DNA from: Siphonodentalium dalli
Taxonomy: Eukaryota; Mollusca; Scaphopoda; Gadilida; Siphonodentaliidae
Length of the DNA stretch: 64,000 nt
Direction: 5' to 3'
Assembly (NCBI GenBank): GCA_032622095.1
Contig: CP136069.1
Coordinates: 190,207,122-190,271,121, forward strand
Position numbers and translations under genes: made by a program. A model generated the notes under the pieces. That model was not told the origin of the DNA, made no database searches, and worked only from the letters and a program-made list of their open reading frames with translations. Positions 11,051-21,500 of the stretch are shown here, one piece after another (position 1 is the stretch's first letter; the number at the start of each line of letters is the position of its first letter).

Positions 11051-11684
11051 ATGCCTGGAAATAGTGTGTCTGACATTTGCAAAATGAGGTTCCCAGAGGG
11101 TGAATTTAGTAACGTTATCCTGCACGATGGGCTAGCATCACCAAATTCAGCCTCTGGGAACCTCATTCTGCTTAGGCCTTAACTGCTATGGGAGATCTAG
11201 GATCAGATTGGAGTTCCCCAGTTGGTGATGTTCACTCATTAGTCACCTCGATTATGTAATTTATCTTCTGCAAATTAGGGGATATAGCAGCCTGGTTATA
11301 GGGTGGCTAACATTTTTGCAAAATGAGGTCCCCAGAGGCTGAATTTAGTGATACTATCCCGCCATGCTTAGGCCCCATCTTCTGGGAAGTATCTATAGTC
11401 TCAAATTAACAATGTTGTTTGTTAATTTTTTCCTTTCTCTTTAGTTTCCCTATCCCCTAATTTGCAGAAGATAAACTGCATAAATGAGGTGATTAATGGG
11501 TGAACATCACCAACTTCAACTGGGGAACTTCAATCTGATCCCAGGTCTCTCATTGCAGTTGAGGCCTAAGCAGAATGATGTCCTGAGAGGGGAAATATGC
11601 TGATGTTAGCCCGCTGTGGGTGAAAGTGTCACTAAATTCACCCTCTGGGGACCTCATTCTGCAAATGTTAGACACAACACATCG
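11051..11684. mobile_element. hAT-type MITE family G, long copy with internal insertion
   Basis: An inverted repeat: the left arm runs from ATGCCTGGAAATAGTGTGTC through GAATTTAGTAACG, and the right arm ends CATTCTGCAAATGTTAGACA. Arms contain the family hairpin (GAGGTCCCCAGAGGGTGAAT) and an outer second module (ACTTCAATCTGATCCCAG). A further partial G unit lies in the middle (about 11310-11400). Termini are weathered and no target duplication is evident. Confidence 0.75.
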
Positions 11685-11743
11685 AGGATTGGACATTTAA
11701 CAAGGATCTAGATCGTAAACTAAATTAACTGCTGACTTTTGAA

Positions 11744-11937
11744 CAAGCCTTGAAATAGTGTGTCTTTGTCATTTGCAGAATGAGGTCCCCAGAGGGTGAA
11801 TTTAGTGATGCTACCCTGCATAGCGGGCTAGCATCACCAAATTCACCCTCTGGGGACCTCATTCTGCTTAAACCTCAGCAGAATGAGGTTCCCAGAGGGT
11901 GAATTTGGTGATGCTAGCCACACTATTTCAAGGCTTG
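11744..11937. mobile_element. hAT-type MITE family G, 194 bp, with target duplication
   Basis: Terminal inverted repeats CAAGCCTTGAAATAGTG, perfect over 17 bp, are flanked by the 8-bp direct repeat CTTTTGAA (11736-11743 and 11938-11945). Inside is one complete palindrome (AGGTCCCCAGAGGGTG...CACCCTCTGGGGACCT) and half of another. The 8-bp duplication and CA-starting ends place it with hAT elements. Confidence 0.9.
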
Positions 11938-12225
11938 CTTTTGAATCAGAAACTAGTCTGCAATCTGTCTCATAATAAAATGTGGTTCTCTCACTAATAT
12001 CCACTACTGATATTTTATCTACATGAAAATTGTCAGCACAGATCTTTTGTCAACCTTCATGGCGAATTCGAGGATCATTTCCGGTTCCAATTTTATTATC
12101 TTACGTTCAGTTGTTTTGATGTGTTTGGAATTTATTTATCCTTATTTTTGTTCCTTTTAATTCAAATTATTTGCGATAAATACTAATGCAAGCAATGTTT
12201 AGTGTAAAAATGCAGCATACTCAAC

Positions 12226-12692
12226 TTAAAGTTACTCAATCTGATCAGACGGTCCCCATACCATCAAGATACAACAACAACAACATATTTTCAAAATACG
12301 CTTTAGTTATCAGAATTGATTTATTGCAACAAAATAATGCTAACCACTGTCAACTATGGTTTATAAAATTTCCGAAAACTTGTTATTTATCAACAAAATA
12401 TGGCCGTATTATCACTAAAGTATCACGAAATTTGACATTATTACCACTTGATTTTAGAGTTATCCATCTTCATCTGCAATTTTGTCCGACACCCTCCGTT
12501 TGACCACGTGTTTCTGGGCCACATATTATTACACATCTCGAGAAATAACGAACTTCAAAAATCAATATCTGATCACTCTCTTTGATGGGTGGGTTCCTCG
12601 ACTCGAATCAAATATTTTTTACCCCCAAAACAGCTGCCCAAAACCAAAAAAATAGTAATTTAGGAGCGTCTGATCAGATTGAGTACCTTTAA
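12226..12692. mobile_element. TTAA-type palindromic MITE family S, copy 1
   Basis: Flanked by TTAA at 12226-12229 and 12689-12692, with ends AAAGTTACTCAATCTGATCA and TGATCAGATTGAGTACCTTT. The arms are long and imperfect. A 105-codon ORF across it is incidental. Same family as 27033, 31030, 51493 and 54876. Confidence 0.8.
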
Positions 12693-12927
12693 TTAATAAT
12701 CTGTGAAATCTATGGATGGGATCACGACATTGTGTCTGATATATTACTTTAATGCAATCTATTTGCAACTCGAACCACACGCAAACTCAAATGTAATGTG
12801 TAAATATATATTTATGAATGAATGAATATTTGAATGAAGACAATGATCTGAATGCATGTACAGTGAATGATAGGATATAATGGATAAAGCATTTACGGTT
12901 CAACTTTCATGCGCAACACTGTTTTGG

Positions 12928-13330
12928 TTAACCCTTTACCCAACAGAAGGGCCCTGTGCCAATGCATTCTCTTATATATGCGAGTCGACCATAGGTCGCC
13001 TCGCATATATAAGAGAATGCATTGGCTTAACACATTAAAAATTATAAAATTGTTAGAAAAGAATGTAAGAAAAAATGGTAAAAAGTGTTAAAAAAAGATT
13101 GTTTTTAGGCCAATGCATTCTCTTATATATGCGAGGCGACCTATGGTCGACTCGCATATATAAGAGAATGCATTGGCACAGGGCATAACTGTAACCATCA
13201 CAATGTGGTCAATGAACCGGTTCCAATGATATCCATATTTGTATGGTGTTATTGAGACAGACCGAAGATATTTTAGGCTGTTGAAGCTTTATTTGGCCGT
13301 TTTTGGCCGGTTTGTTGGGTAAACTGTTAA
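12928..13330 (+). mobile_element. Paired-hairpin MITE family H, type A
   Basis: TTAA-flanked; begins CCCTTTACCCAACAGAAGGG and ends GTTGGGTAAACTGTTAA (decayed). It contains two 67-bp near-perfect palindromes (12959-13025, 13110-13176), each CCAATGCATTCTCTTATATA...mirror, separated by an A-rich spacer. The right flank between hairpin and TIR (ATGGATATCATTGG on the opposite strand) gives the element a direction. No ORF of its own; CANAFSYICEST-type peptides are translations of the palindrome. Confidence 0.9.
12959..13025. repeat. 67-bp perfect-type palindrome (family H hairpin, type A)
   Basis: The outer stem CCAATGCATTCTCTTATATA continues into GCGAG, then a single mismatch, then CGACC, loop ATA, GGTCG and back. 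About 31 base pairs with a 3-nt loop; as RNA this would be a pre-miRNA-sized hairpin. The identical unit recurs in almost all H elements. Confidence 0.95.
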
Positions 13331-13439
13331 CACAAAATTGGATACAAACATATTGAAGGAAATGACCAGTTTTAGTGTCGGAGATGGTAAAAATTATCTT
13401 TATGATTCTTATTAGCCTTTTAGCTCAGAGAACTTGTCA

Positions 13440-13698
13440 CCCTTTCATGACGGGAGTTGCGCTGGTGCAGTGTTAAAGATCCTGTGCCAGTGCATTATCT
13501 TATATATGCGAGTCTCCCATAGAGAGCCTCACATATACAAGAGAATGCACCGGCTTGCAAGGTCAAGGTAAATATTGTTAGGCCAATGCATTCTCTTATA
13601 TATGTGAGGCTCCCTATGTGAGACTTGCATATATAAGAGAATGCATTGGCACAGGGTTTTCAAAATATTTCAGGATGCTCCAGTCATGGAAGGGTTAA
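13440..13698 (+). mobile_element. Paired-hairpin MITE family H, type B
   Basis: Starts CCCTTTCATGACGGGAG and ends CAGTCATGGAAGGGTTAA. It has two hairpins (about 13488-13553 and 13583-13649) whose inner stem is CTCCC/GGGAG instead of type A's CGACC/GGTCG. The left TTAA has mutated to TCAC. Confidence 0.85.
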
Positions 13699-13769
13699 TA
13701 CTAATTTTGACCTATTTTAAGACAATCAAACTTGAGTCAAGTCCTGCTCTATTAAATTGTAGAAGTGAA

Positions 13770-14187
13770 TTAACCCTTTATACAACAGAACGGCCCTGTG
13801 CCAATGCCAATGCATTCTCTTATATATGTGAGTCGACCATAGGTCGCCTCGCATATATAAGAGAATGCATTGGCTTAACACATTAAAAATGATCAAATTG
13901 TCAAAGAATGTAGTAAATATTATAAGAAAAAATGGTAAAAAGTGTTAAAAAAAATATTTTTTTAGGCCAATGCATTCTCTTATATATGCGAGGCGACCTA
14001 TGGTCGACTCGCATATATAAGAGAATGCATTGGCACAGGGCATAACTGTAACCATCACAATGTGGTCAATGAGCCGGTTCCAATGATATCCATATTTGTA
14101 TCGTTTTATTGAGACAGACCCAAGATATTTTAGGCTGTTGAAGCTTTATATGGGCGTTTTTGGCCGGTTTGTTGGGTTAAGGGTTAA
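13770..14187 (+). mobile_element. Paired-hairpin MITE family H, type A, complete
   Basis: TTAA at 13770-13773 and 14184-14187. The left TIR reads CCCTTTATACAACAG, the right GTTGGGTTAAGGG. It has two hairpins (about 13806-13872 and 13969-14035) and the long asymmetric right flank ending in TTTTTGGCCGGTTTG. Its right TTAA is also the left TTAA of the next element (family P). Confidence 0.9.
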
Positions 14188-14770
14188 AGGGGGACTGGAC
14201 ACTAAATCCAGCCATTTATGGGACCATCACCTTTTATACTCAACAGATGCAACAAATGAATGAATTTGAGCCATGGATTAGTTCAAAATTACATACATGT
14301 GCTCTATGAACGATGCAAACAACATGGTAATTATAATGAAAATGAGTTAATGACTCAAGTCATCATTCATAGATTGACTGATTGATTGATTGGGGTTTTT
14401 GTCGCTTTAGCAACTAAGGCCATATCACAACATTGCCAGTTTAATGGTGGAGGAAATCCGCACACTTGCGACTAATCTAACAGTGATTTCAATGGCTGAT
14501 AAACTCGTCAACCATGTGCGGCAAACCACCGGCGAGTAACTGGCAACTCCACCAGATAACGATTTTGAGTTACAAAGTCCACGATGGAAACATGTGGATT
14601 TGAACCCTTATCGCCAGCGCTGGAGGGAGAAACGACTTGGAGTACCCCTAACCGATTGAGCCACCGAGGCCCCATCGTTCATAGAGCACATGAATGTATT
14701 TTGTATTAATCAATGGCTCTAATTCATTCATTTGTTGCATATATTCTGTTGAGTATAAATGATGATGGTC
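14184..14770. mobile_element. TTAA-type palindromic MITE family P, split by a SINE
   Basis: Left arm from TTAAAGGGGGACTGGACAC; right arm (14674-14770) is its inverted copy as far as GATGATGGTC, after which the terminus is lost. The intact 169-bp relative is at 30554-30722. The two arms are separated by the SINE at 14374-14672. Confidence 0.85.
14374..14672 (-). mobile_element. tRNA-derived SINE inserted in a MITE loop
   Basis: On the minus strand it starts GGGGCCTCGGTGGCTCAATC (A-box TGGCTCAATCGG) and has a B-box GGTTCAAATCC (plus 14596-14606); it ends in AATCAATCAATCAGTCAAT. A 13-bp target duplication flanks it: CATCATTCATAGA (14361-14373) and CATCGTTCATAGA (14673-14685). The ATCA tail resembles the SINE at 7903 but the head derives from a different tRNA-like sequence, so these are two subfamilies. 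Confidence 0.9.
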
Positions 14771-15272
14771 TATTGACAGCTATTATTTCATCATTACTCT
14801 TACCAATGGTAGAAACATTTATAATTTTCTTGCTAGAAGACAGAGAGATGTGAATACATGTGGCCTTGTATTAAAATACTTCATTATGACTTTGTTTGCT
14901 GTTTCTGACTTGAAGGCCTGTTCTGTTTTCTATCGATGAAAGATGAGAGCAAAGATATTTCTACAACAGCAGTGTTCCTTTTGTGTGATTTGGCATAAAC
15001 TTGCACGCACTGAAGCTGATAAATTTGGCTTGAAATAAAAACTCAATTCATGAATTGTTTTATGTCCTGGATTTTTTATTTTGCTATTTACCCTGAAGCA
15101 TGTACTCATTGATTGCCGACACCCTCTCTGCTTACACCAAGATATAATGAGACTTGAACAGCAGGTCAGTTAAATTTGTGTTTATTTAATAATGATGATA
15201 GAGAGCTTGAAACGGTAACTTGTAGCTTGAATAGTAGGTTTGTTTGACCTTGGTTATAAATTATAAGTTACA
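14771..15272. other. Intergenic, nothing recognised
   Basis: AT-rich unique sequence between a truncated MITE and the duplicated segment. No ORF above 60 codons and no repeat partner noticed. Confidence 0.45.
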
Positions 15273-16890
15273 TGTAGTAGATTAGATCATTACATTTATC
15301 CAGTCTTTTTGAAAAGCCGACGGAAATCCTAACGGATGTATGTCTCGAGATTTGTCAATTATATTTCATTTCTACGACGACGCGACATTCCCAACATGAC
15401 GTAATAAACCCACTTCGAAGACCTTTTGTTTCTTTTAGAACTTATATAAAGTTCTTTCCATGCCTTTAATGGCTACTCCCAGATTTCAAGGAGCTCTGCT
15501 ACAAGTAACCTGCTGCGTGTTTATTCACATAGATTCAGGCTCTCTGTCTGACGTTGTGATGTGATAAGAAAAGCACGATGAATTATTACATTTTGCTTTT
15601 TCTGTCTTTTGTTCTTCCCACCATTGAGTTGAATCCTTAGATATATATTTTTGCATACCAAGTTGTTACGGAGGCATAGGCAAACGACAATAGCCACATC
15701 TTTTGTATTGTCTTTGCATGCTATATAGTAGTGCTACTTTTAATGTTAATAACATGCAAACCTTATGATCTTCATATTATCACTGTGGACGGTAGTGATT
15801 ATTTGTATGCTGTTTCATAGTGCTGTAATTCAAGGTCACTGGAAAATGATTTTATGGAGTTATAACAACAAACAATGTAGATTTCAACATCTATGCATCG
15901 CCGGTGATAACTGACGGTGTTATAGAGATCAGGTTCAGTGTCATTTTATGCCTAGACATTGATAAATAGCGGTTTGAAAACAAATCTTGCCGACATGTTT
16001 GTGAAATTAGGATGTTCATCGTTGTATTGTCCACATCTGTTTTTGAGACAAATTTGGAATAGAAATAGCCTATTGTATCACCGATATGAGGAAAGCAAGT
16101 TTCGGATGTTATTTTTCTGATGTTTGCGAGAAAATAACGTAATTCTACTCACAGTTCTGACTTATTTTCTCTTTCTCCGCCTCGATTTACAGTACTATGA
16201 AAACATGTAGAAATAATTGGTTCTGTTCATACGCAGTGATAAATGTTATGTAATAAAAACAATAGATTTACTTTATAATTCTATCTGGTGCCATATAATT
16301 AAATCTTTTCTTCATAATTTTACCTAAGTGCCAATACATTCAATGGACAATGAATCTCTTATTCTTGATGACTACTGAGGAATTTTATGAAATTTACAAT
16401 CTTTCTAATAAAACAGTATCTTTGAAATTACGGAAAAATTTATACTGAAATTTCTCACAATATTTCTACAAACAAATGTTGGATTTGGACATTGCTAATA
16501 CATTAAATTGAACATTCTTGATATCAAACATAACAATACTGATCAATGAAAATCCCTTTAATGACATTTAGAGAAGCGTTGGTTTGGATCCTGTTAAGTT
16601 CTTTAATCCGAACCTTCGTATGTGCAGACTCAAATTTGTATACTTATGTATTTTGCAGTTAATGTACATTCCATTCGTTCGGAGTGTACCTGAATATATT
16701 TGAACTTGTTTCATGATCTTCGTTAAATAAAGTATTACGATGATACATATTTTGTGAATTAAATCACCCTGATACCCCTATGGTAGTTGTATATGATTTC
16801 ACGTGTTGTAGGAAGGTAGAAAAATAAGTATCTGGGGAGGCATAACTCTCAGTGTAGCCTGCGTTAAATGTGACATTACTGGTTTGATGG
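15273..16890 (+). repeat. Duplicated segment, copy 2 (partner 17-2005)
   Basis: Collinear with copy 1 from GTAGTAGATTAGATC to TGACATTACTGGTTTGATGG. It retains single units where copy 1 has tandem expansions. Beyond 16890 it continues into element E, whereas copy 1 continues into repeat D2. No coding exon recognised. Confidence 0.85.
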
Positions 16891-17590
16891 TTTAATGTGT
16901 TTATTACACGCTTTGCGTCCTAGAATCCGTGCATTAAAAATACAAGCTTAGAAGGTTTTTTTAGGCACAGTCTGTTTTGTCATGTGCAATGATGCTTTTA
17001 TTTTATAGTTCTGGTTTCATAGTTGAGGCGAACGTCATTTTACGTTCCATACGTATTTGTAAATATGGAACAGCAATAACACTGTATTTCTGGGAACAAG
17101 CGTGTAATAAATAGATAGAACGACACAAGTGTGCGAACATGATAACGTTATTGCACGAGTTTGTTGTGACGCGATGGTAAAACGAGAACCGGAGATTTGA
17201 GTTTTACCTCGCGGCACGACAAACGAGTGCAATAACGTTAACATGTTCACACATCTGTGTTGTTCTATGTTTATTGCCCACCCTGATGGTTGTAGCTTGT
17301 GCTATACTAAAATTTAGGTCTATATTGTTTATTTAATTGAACAAACGTGTGCTTAATGTAGACTATATCTAATAATTTAGTGAAGAAATTGTCTCTTACG
17401 GTTGAGTCGCCAATGACGTTGTTTACGTAATCGGTTTGTATTCTTCAAGAACAATACACAATTGTTTATTGAACGTTTTGAAATCTTCTGTATTTTGCTG
17501 TATTTCGCACAAATAAGCCATTGGGTGTGCAATAAATTATTTTACAGAACTGATAGTTCACAAACAAGTTAAAACTTGGGATGCTTAAAA
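16891..17590 (+). mobile_element. Interspersed repeat E, most complete copy
   Basis: Begins around TGTGTTTATTACACGC and includes GCTTTTATTTTATAGTTCTG, an inner hairpin (CGAGTTTGTTGTGACGCG against CGCGGCACGACAAACGAG, about 17156-17230), and a tail near GGGTGTGCAATAAATTATT. Related pieces lie at 26614-26870, 30415-30990 (inverted, split) and 38265-40110 (split four times). A 71-codon ORF is incidental. Confidence 0.7.
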
Positions 17591-17679
17591 TGATTTTCAT
17601 TCGTATTCAGTGCAGGCGAACTCTGTATGTTTGGATATAGGAAAATTGCCTGATTTATCTCCCCTGAATGTCATAGTTT

Positions 17680-17953
17680 TTAACACTTTCATGACGCGAG
17701 CTGTGCTGGTGCAGCATTAAAGATACTGTGCCAGTGCATTCTCTTATAAATGCAAGTCTCCCATAGGGAGCCTCATATGGGAGACTTGCATATATAAGAG
17801 AATGCACTGGCTTGCAAGATCATGGTAGATATTGTTAGGCCAAGGCATTCTCTTTTCTATGCGAGGTGCCCTATGGGCAACTCGCATATATAAGAGAATG
17901 CATTGGTACAGGGTTATCATAAATTTCAGGAAGCTCCGGTCATGAATGGGTTT
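17680..17953 (+). mobile_element. Paired-hairpin MITE family H, type B, degraded
   Basis: TTAA at 17680-17683, then CACTTTCATGACGCGAG; right end GGTCATGAATGGGTTT has lost TTAA. The first hairpin has been partly rebuilt (CTCCCATAGGGAGCCTCATATGGGAG), the second uses TGCCCTATGGGCA as its inner stem, a third stem sequence. Confidence 0.8.
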
Positions 17954-17990
17954 ACTGACAGTAGTAATTTAAAGTGAAAAATATATTTTA

Positions 17991-18249
17991 CTAGCTGGTG
18001 GGCCCCGACTTCGTCCGGGCTGTTTCCCCTCTGCTTTCATCCAGATCTAACATCGAATTGAACACATTGAACACCTTGAATTGACCATTTTGAAGGTCAA
18101 GGTCAGGTCGGGGTCATGATGTGACCTGTCCAAAACACTTCCCGGACAAAAGTATCCTAGGTATCAAATTTTGTCGAAATCCGTCTGGCAGTTTTCCCGG
18201 CCATAGCTAATAAACAGACAGACAGAAGTCCCAAAATATATATTAGAAG
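17991..18249 (+). repeat. Interspersed repeat F, copy 2
   Basis: Shares GACTTCGTCCGGG, GAAGGTCAAGGTCAGGTCGG and GGACAAAAGTA phrases with 4905-5235. It ends with ACAGACAGACAGAAGTCCC and AATATATATTAGAAG, the typical tail of this repeat type. Confidence 0.7.
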
Positions 18250-18567
18250 ATCACAATGTTTACATAATTTCAAAATAATACAAACTAATTTTACCTTGCG
18301 ACTTCGTAACAAACAGTTCAGTTCTTCTCTGAGCATAAACAAATGCAGATCAAATGTCAGTTGGTCCTACGTATTCTGTGCGTAATGTGTAATATAAATG
18401 TTAGATTATAAAACATCATTATGACCATAAGATATCATTCTTTCCAATCAATATAGCATTTTGTCTTGATTTATATGATAAAGTCGATTAAAATTGATGA
18501 ACCCCCCCCCCCATACTGGATCTTGGCGTAAAGGCTGGAATAGTAAGGCATTCGTGCTTCAACATAT
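18250..18567. other. Sequence leading into the satellite
   Basis: AT-rich with a C11 run near 18504-18514. No gene or repeat match noticed. Confidence 0.4.
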
Positions 18568-21500
18568 ATCCCTACTGATTTAACTAGCTCGTTAATATGT
18601 CAACAAGAACCAGTATTTTAACTAGCTCGTTTATATGTCAACGTGAACCAGTATTATCCCTACTGATTTAACTAGCTCGTTTATACGTCGACGTGAACCA
18701 GTATTATCCCTACTGATTTAACTAGCTCGTTTATACGTCAACGTGAACCAGTATTATCCCTACTGATTTAACTAGCTCGTTTATACGTCGACGTGAACCA
18801 GTATTATCCCTACTGATTTAACTAGCTCGTTTATACGTCAACGTGAACCAGTATTATCCCTACTGATTTAACTAGCTCGTTAATATGTCAACAAGAACCA
18901 GTATTTTAACTAGCTCGTTTATATGTCAACGTGAACCAGTATTATCCCTACTGATTTAACTAGCTCGTTTATACGTCGACGTGAACCAGTATTATCCCTA
19001 CTGATTTAACTAGCTCGTTTATACGTCAACGTGAACCAGTATTATCCCTACTGATTTAACTAGCTCGTTTATACGTCGACGTGAACCAGTATTATCCCTA
19101 CTGATTTAACTAGCTCGTTTATACGTCAACGTGAACCAGTATTATCCCTACTGATTTAACTAGCTCGTTTATATGTCAACGTGAACCAGTATTATCCCTA
19201 CTGATTTAACTAGCTCGTTTATACGTCGACGTAAACCAGTATTATCCCTACTGATTTAACTAGCTCGTTTATACGTCGACGTAAACCAGTATTATCCCTA
19301 CTGATTTAACTAGCTCGTTTATACGTCGACGTAAACCAGTATTATCCCTACTGATTTAACTAGCTCGTTTATACGTCGACGTAAACCAGTATTATCCCTA
19401 CTGATTTAACTAGCTCGTTTATACGTCGACGTAAACCAGTATTATCCCTACTGATTTAACTAGCTCGTTTATACGTCGACGTAAACCAGTATTATCCCTA
19501 CTGATTTAACTAGCTCGTTTATACGTCGACGTAAACCAGTATTATCCCTACTGATTTAACTAGCTCGTTTATACGTCGACGTGAACCAGTATTATCCCTA
19601 CTGATTTAACTAGCTCATTTATATGTCGACGTGAACCAGTATTATCCCTACTGATTTAACCAGCTCGTTTATACGTCGACGTGAACCAGTATTATCCCTA
19701 CTGATTTAACTAGCTCATTTATATGTCGACGTGAACCAGTATTATCCCTACTGATTTAACTAGCTCGTTTATACGTCGACGTAAACCAGTATTATCCCTA
19801 CTGATTTAACTAGCTCGTTTATATGTCAATGTGAACCAGTATTATCCCCACTGATTTAACTAGCTCATTTATATGTCAACGTGAACCAGTATTATCCCTA
19901 CTGATTTAACTAGCTCGTTTATATGTCGACGTGAACCAGTATTATCCCTACTGATTTAACTAGCTCGTTTATATGTCAACGTGAACCAGTATTATCCCTA
20001 CTGATTTAACTAGCTAGTTTATATGTCAACGTGAACCAGTATTTTCCCTACTGATTTAACTAGCTCGTTTATATGTCAACGTGAACCAGTATTATCCCTA
20101 CTGATTTAACTAGCTCGTTTATACATCGACGTGAACCAGTATTATCCCTACTGATTTAACTAGCTCGTTTATATGTCGACGTGAACCAGTATTATCCCTA
20201 CTGATTTAACTAGCTCATTTATACGTCGACGTAAACCAGTATTATCCCTACTGATTTAACTAGCTCGTTTATATGTCGACGTGAACCAGTATTATCCCTG
20301 ATTTAACTAGCTCATTTATACGTCGACGTGAACCAGTATTTTCCCTACTGATTTAACTAGCTCGTTTATATGTCAACGTGAACCAGTATTTTCCCTACTG
20401 ATTTAACTAGCTCATTTATATGTCGACGTGAACCAGTATTATCCCTACTGATTTAACTAGCTCGTTTATACGTCGACGTAAACCAGTATTATCCCTACTG
20501 ATTTAACTAGCTCGTTTATATGTCAATGTGAACCAGTATTATCCCTACTGATTTAACTAGCTCATTTATATGTCAACGTGAACCAGTATTATCCCTACTG
20601 ATTTAACTAGCTCGTTTATATGTCGACGTGAACCAGTATTATCCCTACTGATTTAACTAGCTCGTTTATATGTCAACGTGAACCAGTATTATCCCTACTG
20701 ATTTAACTAGCTAGTTTATATGTCAACGTGAACCAGTATTTTCCCTACTGATTTAACTAGCTCGTTTATATGTCAACGTGAACCAGTATTATCCCTACTG
20801 ATTTAACTAGCTCGTTTATACATCGACGTGAACCAGTATTATCCCTACTGATTTAACTAGCTCGTTTATATGTCGACGTGAACCAGTATTATCCCTACTG
20901 ATTTAACTAGCTCATTTATACGTCGACGTAAACCAGTATTATCCCTACTGATTTAACTAGCTCGTTTATATGTCGACGTGAACCAGTATTATCCCTGATT
21001 TAACTAGCTCATTTATACGTCGACGTGAACCAGTATTTTCCCTACTGATTTAACTAGCTCGTTTATATGTCGACGTGAACCAGTATTATCCCTACTGATT
21101 TAACTAGCTCATTTATATGTCGACGTGAACCAGTATTATCCCTACTGATTTAACTAGCTCGTTTATATGTCAACGTGAACCAGTATTATCCCTACTGATT
21201 TAACTAGCTCGTTTATATGTCAACGTGAACCAGTATTTTCCCTACTGATTTAACTAGCTCGTTTATACGTCGACGTGAACCAATATTATCCCTACTGATT
21301 TAACTAGCTCGTTTATACGTCGACGTGAACCAGTATTATCCCTACTGATTTAACTAGCTCGTTTATACGTCGACGTGAACCAGTATTATCCCTACTGATT
21401 TAACTAGCTCGTTTATATGTCAACGTGAACCAGTATTATCCCTACTGATTTAACTAGCTCATTTATATGTCAACGTGAACCAGTATTATCCCTACTGATT

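Noticed and set aside
12186-12503. 105-codon ORF
   Set aside because: Entirely inside a family S MITE; not conserved in the other four copies.
17-16890. LTRs of a 15-kb retrotransposon
   Set aside because: The paired 1.6-kb copies lack matching TG...CA ends, the right boundaries differ, and no gag or pol coding lies between them.
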